NCBI GenBank assembly: GCA_963809925.1
Contig: CAWELH010000008.1
Coordinates: forward strand, 372,001-436,000
Length of the DNA stretch: 64,000 bases
Reading direction: 5' to 3'
DNA from: DASQZK01 sp963809925
GTDB taxonomy: Bacteria; Bacteroidota; Bacteroidia; Bacteroidales; GCA-2748055
Shown: positions 27,233 to 34,663 of the stretch, piece after piece
Position numbering within the stretch: position 1 is the first letter of the stretch
Layout: every line of letters starts with the position of its first letter
Notes under the pieces: generated by a model
The model's database searches: none
Seen by the model: only the letters and a program-made list of their open reading frames with translations
What the model was told of the DNA's origin: nothing
Translations under genes and position numbers: made by a program

Positions 27233-28687
27233 CTATATATTTAAATATTGATGTAATTTTTCTCTGTCATCAAAATGATGTTTCACCCCCTTGATTTCCT
27301 GGTAGGTTTCATGCCCTTTACCTGCCAGTAATATGATGTCGGAGGGCATCGCGAAGGCGCATGTTGCCCGAATGGCCTCATCCCTGTCGGAAATGATGAC
27401 GACTTTCTTTGCCAGGTCAGCGCTGAGGCCGGCTTTCATATCGTTGATAATATCGGCAGGGTCCTCGTTTCTCGGATTGTCGGAAGTAAGGATTACCCTG
27501 TCGCTCAGTTCAGCGGCTATTCTTGCCATCTCTGGCCGTTTCGTCTTATCCCTGTTCCCGCCTGCACCCACGATGGTGATGATTTGTTCATTCTTTTTTC
27601 TGATACCACGGATCGTGTTGAGCACATTTTCGAGGGCATCAGGTGTATGTGCATAGTCAACAATGGCCGTGGGGCCCCCATCTTTTCTGATAATTTCGAA
27701 CCGTCCGTCAACAGCAGTGCACAGGCTGATCTGTTCCATAAGTTCCAGTTCATCAAATCCAAGCTGAATGCCGGCGCCATATACGGCAAGAATATTATAG
27801 GCATTGAACAACCCGGGAAGCCTGGTCCAGAACTCATGCTTGTTCACTTCAAGCAGATTACCTTCAAAGTGACTTTCAAGAATCTTCCCATGGAAATCGG
27901 ACATGCTTCTGATGGCATAGGTATAGACCGTTGCCCTGGAATTCTGAACCATCACCTTCCCGTTTCGGTCATCGGTATTGACCAGGGCAAATGCCGATGA
28001 AGGAAGATGATCGAAAAATGCTTTTTTGGCCTCCAGATAATCCCTGAACGTGACATGATAATCGAGGTGGTCATGAGTGAGGTTTGTAAATATGCCACCA
28101 CGGAAATGGATGCCGTCTATCCTCTTTTGATGGATAGCATGTGAGGACACCTCCATAAATACAAATTCACAGCCCGCATCTGCCATCTCACGCATTACAG
28201 ACTGCAGCTGCACAGGATCTGGCGTGGTGTGAGTTGCTGCCCTGGAGTGGCCGTTAAACCGTACGGTTACGGTGGAAATCAATCCGGCTTTGAAACCAAG
28301 ACCATTGGCAATCTTATATAAAAGAGTGGCTACGGTAGTCTTTCCGTTTGTTCCGGTCACACCCACCAGCTTCATGTCGCGTGACGGATTGCCGAAATAA
28401 TTCGCAGAAATCAGCGCAAGGGCTGAATGTGAGTTCTCAACACGTATATAGCAAACAGACGCTGCCATCTCCGCGGGAAAAGCTTCACAAACGACAAATT
28501 CCACACCCTGGGCGACCACCGCCGGAATAAAGTCGTGGCCGTCGGCAGTCGTTCCCCTGACTGCCACAAAAAGATCTCCCTGCCCTGCCTGTCTTGAATC
28601 AAAGACAACCCGACCGGTAAGAGTCTTACGACTGCCCTTTATGCCTGATACCGTGCATCCTTTCAATATGTCGTCAATATTCTTCAT
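27233..28687 (-). CDS. murE: UDP-MurNAc-tripeptide synthetase MurE (meso-DAP type)
   Basis: Adds the third residue to the peptidoglycan stem. 484 residues: VFDSRQAGQGDLFVAVRG at the start, ATP loop GTNGKTTVATLLYKI, TTPDPVQLQSVM, EVSSHAIHQKRI, and SDNPRNEDPADII. The DNPR motif is the known marker of specificity for meso-diaminopimelate over lysine, consistent with a Gram-negative wall and with the aspartokinase pathway. It shares one base with ftsI and is 3 bases from mraY. Confidence 0.96.
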   Translation of the reverse strand: MKNIDDILKGCTVSGIKGSRKTLTGRVVFDSRQAGQGDLFVAVRGTTADGHDFIPAVVAQGVEFVVCEAFPAEMAASVCYIRVENSHSALALISANYFGNPSRDMKLVGVTGTNGKTTVATLLYKIANGLGFKAGLISTVTVRFNGHSRAATHTTPDPVQLQSVMREMADAGCEFVFMEVSSHAIHQKRIDGIHFRGGIFTNLTHDHLDYHVTFRDYLEAKKAFFDHLPSSAFALVNTDDRNGKVMVQNSRATVYTYAIRSMSDFHGKILESHFEGNLLEVNKHEFWTRLPGLFNAYNILAVYGAGIQLGFDELELMEQISLCTAVDGRFEIIRKDGGPTAIVDYAHTPDALENVLNTIRGIRKKNEQIITIVGAGGNRDKTKRPEMARIAAELSDRVILTSDNPRNEDPADIINDMKAGLSADLAKKVVIISDRDEAIRATCAFAMPSDIILLAGKGHETYQEIKGVKHHFDDREKLHQYLNI

Positions 28688-30816
28688 CAGCTGTCACTAA
28701 GGCTCATTTCAAGGTTTATGGTCTGACCCGGCTGTATTATCGAACCGGGCAATATCGACTGGCCGCGTACTGTGCCCCTTCCGTTCACCCTGACCTTCAA
28801 TCCCGACTTCTCCAGAAGGTAGACTGCGTCTTTAAGGCCCATATCTTTTACATTTGGCACAAGATTTTTTTGTATCTGCCTGGGCAGTATCCTGACAGTA
28901 TCCCCGTCGGACTGGGTGGATACCCAGGTATGGCCCGCACTCTCATCTTCAACAGAGATACCAAGTGAAGAGAGTGTCTGCTCAAGTTCATAACAGGATC
29001 CGCTTTTGGAAAACGGTGCTTCTGCCACGATGGGACGACCGGGGCTGTTTACCGGATCGTGAATATCAAGCTGGGTGGCATAGACTTTATTCGCAATTTC
29101 CTCGAATACAGGCCCGGCGACCAGGCTGCCATAATAAATATCGTTTGATGGTGAATTGATTACAACGATGCAGCTGTACTTTGGATTTTCGGCCGGAAAA
29201 TACCCCACGAAAGAAGCCTGATAGGTAATCCTGGATTTCACGGCATAACCGGTTTTCTTGTCGGGAATCTGGGCAGTACCGGTTTTTCCTGCGATCTTGA
29301 AATCAGATTTGTTCAACCTGCGGGCCGTTCCGTTTTCCACCACTCCATTCAGCATGGAATGCATATCTTCGAGCGTTTTCGCTGTACATATCGATGGATT
29401 CAGTACCACGGGATCAAATCGCTTAACCCTGTCGCCCCGGTACCTGATTTCCTTGACAAACCTGGGTTTTATCTCCTTGCCGCCATTGGCGATGGCATTG
29501 TAGAAAGCCAGGATCTGCATTGGTGTCAGGGTGAGTTCATACCCCATGGCGATCATGGGCAACGATACTCCCGACCAGTCGGAATATGACGGCGATTTAA
29601 TGAAGGGTTCACCTTCACCCATAATCTCCAGGCCTAGTTTCCTGTTCAGGCCCAGATCGTAAAGACCTTTGATAAACTGATCTTCCCGGCCCTTGTAATG
29701 ATCGTAGATTGTCCTGGTGATACCCACATTCGATGAGATCTCAAAGGCACGCTTTATGGTGATCCGGTCCTCTTCGCTTCTTTCACTGTCCTCCACCTTC
29801 ACACCATAGTAATGGGTAACACCTTTGTTGATCGTAACTGAATCATCGATGCTGATCAGGCCGTCGTCGAGTGCCACCATGAGGCTGGCAGCCTTGAATG
29901 TAGATCCCGGGACCGTGCTTTCTCCAACGCCGAAATTGACCGATTCCCAGTAGTTCCCATTCTCCCTGCGTTCGAGGTTGGCAATGGCCTTAATATCGCC
30001 GGTCTTCACTTCCATCAGGATGGCAGTGCCATGATGTGCATTGTGTTTTTTCAGTTGCTTGAACAGGGCTTTCTCGGCTACATCCTGGATGTTCAGATCG
30101 ATGGTAGTGATCACATCCATGCCGTCTTCCGGATCTACTTCATTTTTATCATAGAGGGGCACGGGAATATTTCCTTTCAGCCACTTGATGAATCTAAGCC
30201 CTTCCTTTCCTTTCAACTCCTTATCGTAAGCACCTTCGAGGCCGACAATGTTTCCCCGTTCGCTTTGGGTAGTCGAGCCAATGGTACGTGAGGCGAGATA
30301 ACCATTGGGTTTGACTCTTTCGCTCCTCTCGATGAAGCGAACACCACCCTTGTACCGTCCCCTGTTAAAAATCGGAAAGTTTTTGGCCTTGATCATCTGA
30401 TCGTAGGTAATGTCTCTTTTCACAAGGAAATACTGAAGCCTGGCCTGCCTGGCCTTGATTATATTCCTTTTGTATTCGAGCCAGGTCCGGTCGCCAAAGG
30501 TTGATGCGAGCTGCCTGGCAAGCGCATCGAGGTTTTCGTAAAAAACGTCATCGTTAAGACCGTCAACAGTCATGTCCATTCTGATGTCATAGTAGGGCAC
30601 AGAAACAGCCAGGAGTTTTCCGTCAGCACTGTATATATCGCCGCGGTTTGCCTCGATGGCCACCTGTTTGATGGGAGCTGTTTCAGAATTCACCGACCAT
30701 TTGTCGCGCTCCCAGAACTGAAGCCAGACAGTGCGCCCGACAATCGTCAAAGCGGTCAGTGCCATAAGGAGGTAAACAACTCCCACACGCCATAATATGT
30801 CTTTCTTGACGGACAC
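28687..30816 (-). CDS. ftsI: Septal transpeptidase FtsI (PBP3) with PASTA domain
   Basis: Class B penicillin-binding protein that cross-links septal peptidoglycan. 709 residues: membrane anchor at about 10-30, pedestal with ANRGDIYSADGKLLAVS, transpeptidase with the catalytic SxxK in VPGSTFKAASLM, SSNVGITRT (SxN) and AGKTGTAQIPDKKTGYA (KTG). A C-terminal PASTA domain (VPNVKDMGLKDAVYLLEKSG, then GQSILPGSIIQPGQTINLEM) is present, as in SpoVD/PBP2x types and usual for Bacteroidota. Six bases after ftsL. Confidence 0.96.
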   Translation of the reverse strand: MSVKKDILWRVGVVYLLMALTALTIVGRTVWLQFWERDKWSVNSETAPIKQVAIEANRGDIYSADGKLLAVSVPYYDIRMDMTVDGLNDDVFYENLDALARQLASTFGDRTWLEYKRNIIKARQARLQYFLVKRDITYDQMIKAKNFPIFNRGRYKGGVRFIERSERVKPNGYLASRTIGSTTQSERGNIVGLEGAYDKELKGKEGLRFIKWLKGNIPVPLYDKNEVDPEDGMDVITTIDLNIQDVAEKALFKQLKKHNAHHGTAILMEVKTGDIKAIANLERRENGNYWESVNFGVGESTVPGSTFKAASLMVALDDGLISIDDSVTINKGVTHYYGVKVEDSERSEEDRITIKRAFEISSNVGITRTIYDHYKGREDQFIKGLYDLGLNRKLGLEIMGEGEPFIKSPSYSDWSGVSLPMIAMGYELTLTPMQILAFYNAIANGGKEIKPRFVKEIRYRGDRVKRFDPVVLNPSICTAKTLEDMHSMLNGVVENGTARRLNKSDFKIAGKTGTAQIPDKKTGYAVKSRITYQASFVGYFPAENPKYSCIVVINSPSNDIYYGSLVAGPVFEEIANKVYATQLDIHDPVNSPGRPIVAEAPFSKSGSCYELEQTLSSLGISVEDESAGHTWVSTQSDGDTVRILPRQIQKNLVPNVKDMGLKDAVYLLEKSGLKVRVNGRGTVRGQSILPGSIIQPGQTINLEMSLSDS

Positions 30817-30822
30817 GTTTTT

Positions 30823-31221
30823 TTATCTCTTTTTAACTACAATTTTTTTCGGCGGTTCCTGCGATTCTTTCAGGTCCAGCCCTTTTCTCTCCACTTCATC
30901 TGCCACTTCCGTCTGCCGGCTAAGCTTCATGAGCTCCGACGAAACAAAAATGGCTTTCGACCTTAGCTCCCCGGTCTCAGACCTGAGCGTTGAAATATTC
31001 CGTTTCAGCATATCGGCATGGTACCGATTGCTGATATAGAGCAGTCCGAGGAAGACCAGGAAAAAAACGAAAGGCATCTGACGGAGGACGGACTTGCGGG
31101 TAAGTAATGTTCCATCGATCAGCCCCCGAAGAATGCCGTTTCCTGATGAAGTCGTGTCTTTCTCCTTTTCAGGTTCGCGCTCATCAATAAATTCAATATG
31201 TTCTTCTTCACTGTATTTCAT
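30823..31221 (-). CDS. ftsL: FtsL-like division protein
   Basis: 132 residues; small bitopic protein. An acidic N-terminal cytoplasmic part (EEEHIEFIDEREPEKEKD), one membrane segment at about 50-66 (PFVFFLVFLGLLYISN), then a helix likely to form a coiled coil (LKRNISTLRSETGELRSKAI, LSRQTEVADEVERKGLDLKE) and a basic tail. FtsL proteins are poorly conserved, so the call rests on topology and position between rsmH and ftsI. It would form a complex with FtsQ and DivIC/FtsB to activate FtsWI. Confidence 0.82.
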   Translation of the reverse strand: MKYSEEEHIEFIDEREPEKEKDTTSSGNGILRGLIDGTLLTRKSVLRQMPFVFFLVFLGLLYISNRYHADMLKRNISTLRSETGELRSKAIFVSSELMKLSRQTEVADEVERKGLDLKESQEPPKKIVVKKR

Positions 31222-32117
31222 ATTTTCTCTGCAATCCTTAGTTTGGCACTTCTTGCCCTCGGGTTGGATTCTATTTCCGCGTCCGGGGGTGTAATGACGC
31301 TTTTGTTAATCAGTCTGAAAGGCCTTTCCACATTCCCGTAAAAATCCTTTTCCAGCGTACCTTCATGATTTCCCGTTTTTAAAAATGTCTTCACGATCCG
31401 GTCCTCGAGTGAATGATAGGTAAGTATTGCCATCCGTCCTTCGGCAGTGAGGGCACTTACCGATTGTTCAAGCATTTCTCTGAGCGCGGCCATTTCATCA
31501 TTCACCTCGATCCTGAGCGCCTGGAAAATTTTTGCGAGAATTTTATTTTTTTGGTATTCAGGCACTAAAGATGAGATGGCGCGAATAAAATCACCAGTTT
31601 CAGAGAACGGTTTTTCTTCTCTTCGGCGGATAATCAGTTTGGTGAGGTGATGGTATCCCTTGACCTCCCCATATTCCCTGAAAATCCTGTCAAGTGCGGT
31701 TGCTTCATAGCTATTCAGCACATCCGCTGCAGTGCGGTCGGTGCCCCGGTTCATTCTCATATCGAGGCCGGTATCCTGCATAAATGTGAAGCCCCTTTCA
31801 CGTTCATCCACCTGGTGGGACGAAATACCGAGATCAGCAAGAATGCCATCTACAGCACTGATCTTATAAAAACTGAGGAAATTTCTCAAAAACCGGAAAT
31901 TCGAATGAATGAATGTAAAACGCGGATCGGCAGGTGAATTTTGCTCTGCATCAATATCCTGATCGAAGGCTAAAAGCCTTCCTTTTTTACCAAGATTTTC
32001 AAGAATTCTGAGGGAATGACCCCCGCCACCAAAGGTCAGGTCGACATAAATTCCCTCTGGTTTAATATTAAGTCCGTGTACACTTTCTTCTAATAGAACC
32101 GGTTTGTGATAGGTCAT
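31218..32117 (-). CDS. rsmH: 16S rRNA m4C1402 methyltransferase RsmH
   Basis: SAM-dependent N4-methylation of C1402 in 16S rRNA. 299 residues, usual length. Motifs: HKPVLLEESVHGL at the start, VDLTFGGGGHSLRIL (SAM loop), DGILADLGISSHQVDERERG, FTFMQDTGLDMRMN and LTYHSLEDRIVKTFLK. Overlaps mraZ by 4 bases and ftsL by 4. Confidence 0.96.
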   Translation of the reverse strand: MTYHKPVLLEESVHGLNIKPEGIYVDLTFGGGGHSLRILENLGKKGRLLAFDQDIDAEQNSPADPRFTFIHSNFRFLRNFLSFYKISAVDGILADLGISSHQVDERERGFTFMQDTGLDMRMNRGTDRTAADVLNSYEATALDRIFREYGEVKGYHHLTKLIIRRREEKPFSETGDFIRAISSLVPEYQKNKILAKIFQALRIEVNDEMAALREMLEQSVSALTAEGRMAILTYHSLEDRIVKTFLKTGNHEGTLEKDFYGNVERPFRLINKSVITPPDAEIESNPRARSAKLRIAEKI

Positions 32118-32584
32118 TCCTCATTCGTTTGTTCAAAGGACCCACCTAGTATTTTTTCCGCCATAGAGGCAAATTCATCATCAGCTTTGCTAACACTTTC
32201 ATAATTTTTCGCGGACCAAATCTCCACCTTTCCATATTGGCCTGCAAGAACAACCTCATCCTCAATCTCTGCAAATTCCGTAAGACGCTTTGGAATAAGG
32301 ATACGACTGTTTGCATCGGGGATCACTTCGGCGGTTCCGCTGAAAAACATCCTCAGGAACCGGCTGTGCTCCTTATTGTAAGGATTTGTCCTGGACCTGA
32401 TTAGCTGATTCTGTCTCTCCCATTCTTTCATCGGATAGAGGATAAGGCATTTATCAAATACGTCGCGCTTAAGCACAAAGCCCTCCTGGTAACTCTCCTT
32501 CATCTGCCGTTTAAACGCAGACGGAAGAGACACCCTGCCTTTTGCATCAACCTTGACGCTATAGTCCCCGATAAAGGTTATCAT
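32114..32584 (-). CDS. mraZ: Transcriptional regulator MraZ
   Basis: 156 residues from ATG 32584; a longer open frame continues upstream but runs through the MraZ boxes and has no family similarity. Two SpoVT/AbrB-like halves are visible: GDYSVKVDAKGRVSLPSAFK (DxKGR motif) and PDANSRILIPKRLTEFA with the second, variant motif. MraZ forms rings and binds tandem GTGGG-containing boxes before its own gene, repressing (or in some species activating) the dcw cluster. Such boxes are present here at 32626-32655. Confidence 0.95.
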   Translation of the reverse strand: MITFIGDYSVKVDAKGRVSLPSAFKRQMKESYQEGFVLKRDVFDKCLILYPMKEWERQNQLIRSRTNPYNKEHSRFLRMFFSGTAEVIPDANSRILIPKRLTEFAEIEDEVVLAGQYGKVEIWSAKNYESVSKADDEFASMAEKILGGSFEQTNEE

Positions 32585-32625
32585 GAGTATACAGTTACTA
32601 TAAGATGTAAAAATAACACAAATTT

Positions 32626-32655
32626 CCCCCACTTTACACCACTTTATCCCACTTT
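32626..32655 (-). promoter_or_regulatory. MraZ operator: three AAAGTGG direct repeats, 10 bp apart
   Basis: On the minus strand the sequence reads AAAGTGGGAT, AAAGTGGTGT, AAAGTGGGGG, three tandem decamers in exact 10-base phase, ending about 41 bases before the mraZ start codon. AAAGTG-type repeats with this phase are the established binding site of MraZ. The dcw cluster here is therefore very likely autoregulated by its first gene. The gap is shared with the divergent acyltransferase gene. Confidence 0.85.
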
Positions 32656-32746
32656 TTTTCACATTGTTCATAACTTTTCCAGTTTCTCCCATTGTGTTAA
32701 AGTCTGTAATAATGGCAATAAGCTTCCGGATCCGATCATTTTTTGT

Positions 32747-32754
32747 ATTTTTGA
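32747..32754 (+). promoter_or_regulatory. -7 promoter box (TAnnTTTG) for the acyltransferase gene
   Basis: TATTTTTG, exact match to TAnnTTTG, 25 bases before the ATG at 32779. It lies about 90 bases from the MraZ boxes that serve the opposite strand. Confidence 0.5.
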
Positions 32755-32778
32755 TCACCCCAATCTTAACGGAGAAAT

Positions 32779-33642
32779 ATGTCCGACAGAACAAGTGAAT
32801 CTATCTTAGGTCCAATAGATATAAAGCAGGTTTTCAGGGAAAAGAATCCCCTGTTGGCGAAGTACATCCCAGGCTTTGTCTATGGTTTCATTGAACGGCT
32901 TGTGCATCTCAAATTCGTGAATACCATTATTGAGAGGCACGGAAATAAGCGTGGGCTGGATTTTGCTGAAGCTGTTCTCCTGGAATTCAACATCAGGATG
33001 GAAATACGGGGGGAAGAAAACCTGCCTGCAGATGGTCGGTTCATCTTTGTATCGAACCATCCTTTGGGCGGATTTGATGGTTTGATCCTCGTCAGTATAC
33101 TCCAGAAGAAGTACCATAATCTGAAGGTACTGGTTAATGATATATTGATGAATTTCCGTATGATGGACGGTATTTTTGTGCCGATAAACAAACACGGTCA
33201 ACAGTCTTTCGATGCGGTGCGGATGATTGATGAGGTATTCGGGTCTGACAATCAAGTGCTTACATTCCCTGCAGGGCTGGTATCCAGGCGTAGAAAGGGG
33301 GTGATCAGAGATCCTGAATGGAAGAAGAATTTTATAACCAAAGCTGTTTCTTCAAAACGTGATATCGTACCTGTCCATGTTAGTGGAAGATGCACAAACC
33401 ACTTTTATATGCTGGCAAATCTGAGAAAATTTCTGGGTATTAAGTCCAACTTCGAAATGATGCTTCTGCCCGACGAAACTTACCGTCACCGCAAAGAACA
33501 TATTATGATAACAATTGGTTATCCTATTAAACATCAGGTAATTGACAAAAGGTATAAACCTGTTGAATGGGCAAAAAAGATGCAGAATTATGTTTACAGC
33601 CTTGCTGACGGAAATATTTCCCCGTTCGACCCCGATAAATGA
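32779..33642 (+). CDS. PlsC-type acyltransferase, GlsA/OlsA-like O-acyltransferase
   Basis: 287 residues of the 1-acylglycerol-phosphate acyltransferase superfamily. The catalytic motif is NHPLGGFDG, with His and Asp separated by five residues instead of the usual four, as I recall for the Bacteroidota branch. TFPAGLVSRR holds the phosphate-binding part. Directly followed by an N-acyltransferase gene: in Bacteroides the adjacent glsB/glsA genes make glycine lipids, and in Flavobacterium the fused OlsF makes ornithine lipids. I infer that this gene adds the ester-linked (second) acyl chain. The ATG has a GGAGA site 6 bases upstream. Confidence 0.85.
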   Translation: MSDRTSESILGPIDIKQVFREKNPLLAKYIPGFVYGFIERLVHLKFVNTIIERHGNKRGLDFAEAVLLEFNIRMEIRGEENLPADGRFIFVSNHPLGGFDGLILVSILQKKYHNLKVLVNDILMNFRMMDGIFVPINKHGQQSFDAVRMIDEVFGSDNQVLTFPAGLVSRRRKGVIRDPEWKKNFITKAVSSKRDIVPVHVSGRCTNHFYMLANLRKFLGIKSNFEMMLLPDETYRHRKEHIMITIGYPIKHQVIDKRYKPVEWAKKMQNYVYSLADGNISPFDPDK

Positions 33643-33681
33643 TAATTTTTGGTCGAGGCTGTGGCATACATCATTTTTCAT

Positions 33682-33689
33682 TAAATTTG
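33682..33689 (+). promoter_or_regulatory. -7 promoter box (TAnnTTTG) before the N-acyltransferase gene
   Basis: TAAATTTG, exact consensus match, 21 bases before the ATG at 33710 and 40 bases after the stop of the upstream acyltransferase. It may give the second gene its own transcript. Confidence 0.4.
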
Positions 33690-33709
33690 TTGATTCAAAA
33701 TCGATCAAT

Positions 33710-34663
33710 ATGGAAAACATCATCCCTCCGGTATCAAAAGCAAAATTGCTGAAAGAACTCACCAGAGACAAGTTTATCAGGCGTACCAACAATGCCGGTA
33801 ATCAGCTCTTCATCATTACCAATCAGGACTCTCCGAATATAATGCGTGAGATTGGCCGACTGAGGGAGCTGACATTTCGTGCTGCGGGTGGAGGTACGGG
33901 CAAAGCCGTTGATATTGACGACTACGATACTGGGGAAGTGGCCTACAAACAACTCATCGTATGGGATCCTTCGGAAGAAGAGATCCTTGGCGGATACCGG
34001 TTTCACATTTGTGATGACACCAACTGCCGTGATGACGGGGAGATCAAGCTGGCTACGGCAAAGCTCTTTCATTTCTCTGATAAATTCAGAGACGAATACC
34101 TTCCCTTCACGATTGAACTGGGACGGTCGTTCGTACAGCCCGATTACCAGTCCACAAACAGGATGAGCAAAGCCCTTTTCGCCCTGGATAATCTTTGGGA
34201 TGGTTTGGGAACGCTGGTCTTTGATTATCCCGATATGAAGTATTTTTTCGGTAAGGTGACGATGTATAAAAATTACAATCAACGGGCAAGGAACCTGATC
34301 CTGTATTTTCTTGAAAAGCATTTTCCCGACAATGAGGAACTTGTTACACCGCTTATCCCTCTTGAAACGAACATTAACCGAAAGGAGATGGAGAAGATCT
34401 TTGTAAACGACAACTACATGGAAGATTATAAAGTCCTTTCTCAGAATGTCAGGGCTTTCGGTGAAAATATCCCTCCCCTGATCAATGCATATATGAATCT
34501 GTCGCCTTCACTTAGGACATTTGGTACGGTAAGTAATCCCTACTTCGGGAATGTTGAGGAAACCGCGATCCTGATCACCATCAACGATCTGTACAAACAG
34601 AAAGTTGAGCGTCATATAAACAGCTATACTCCGAATGAAAGGCTGGAGGAAGAGGATCAATAA
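33710..34663 (+). CDS. OlsB/GlsB-like amino-acid N-acyltransferase
   Basis: 317 residues from ATG 33710 (a longer frame runs back into the upstream gene and is not used). GNAT-type fold of the OlsB/hemolysin family: GRLRELTFRAAGGGTGKAVD, DIDDYD, YKQLIVWDPSEEEILGGYRF, PFTIELGRSFVQPDYQ. These enzymes put a 3-hydroxyacyl chain from ACP onto the amino group of glycine or ornithine, the first step of phosphate-free aminolipids. Pairing with the PlsC-type gene supports this. Which amino acid is used cannot be told. Its stop overlaps that of the PurF-like gene by 7 bases. Confidence 0.82.
   Translation: MENIIPPVSKAKLLKELTRDKFIRRTNNAGNQLFIITNQDSPNIMREIGRLRELTFRAAGGGTGKAVDIDDYDTGEVAYKQLIVWDPSEEEILGGYRFHICDDTNCRDDGEIKLATAKLFHFSDKFRDEYLPFTIELGRSFVQPDYQSTNRMSKALFALDNLWDGLGTLVFDYPDMKYFFGKVTMYKNYNQRARNLILYFLEKHFPDNEELVTPLIPLETNINRKEMEKIFVNDNYMEDYKVLSQNVRAFGENIPPLINAYMNLSPSLRTFGTVSNPYFGNVEETAILITINDLYKQKVERHINSYTPNERLEEEDQ

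Noticed and set aside
32585..32794. N-terminal extension of MraZ by 70 residues
   Set aside because: It would read through the MraZ boxes, and the family starts at MITFIGDYSVK (ATG 32584).
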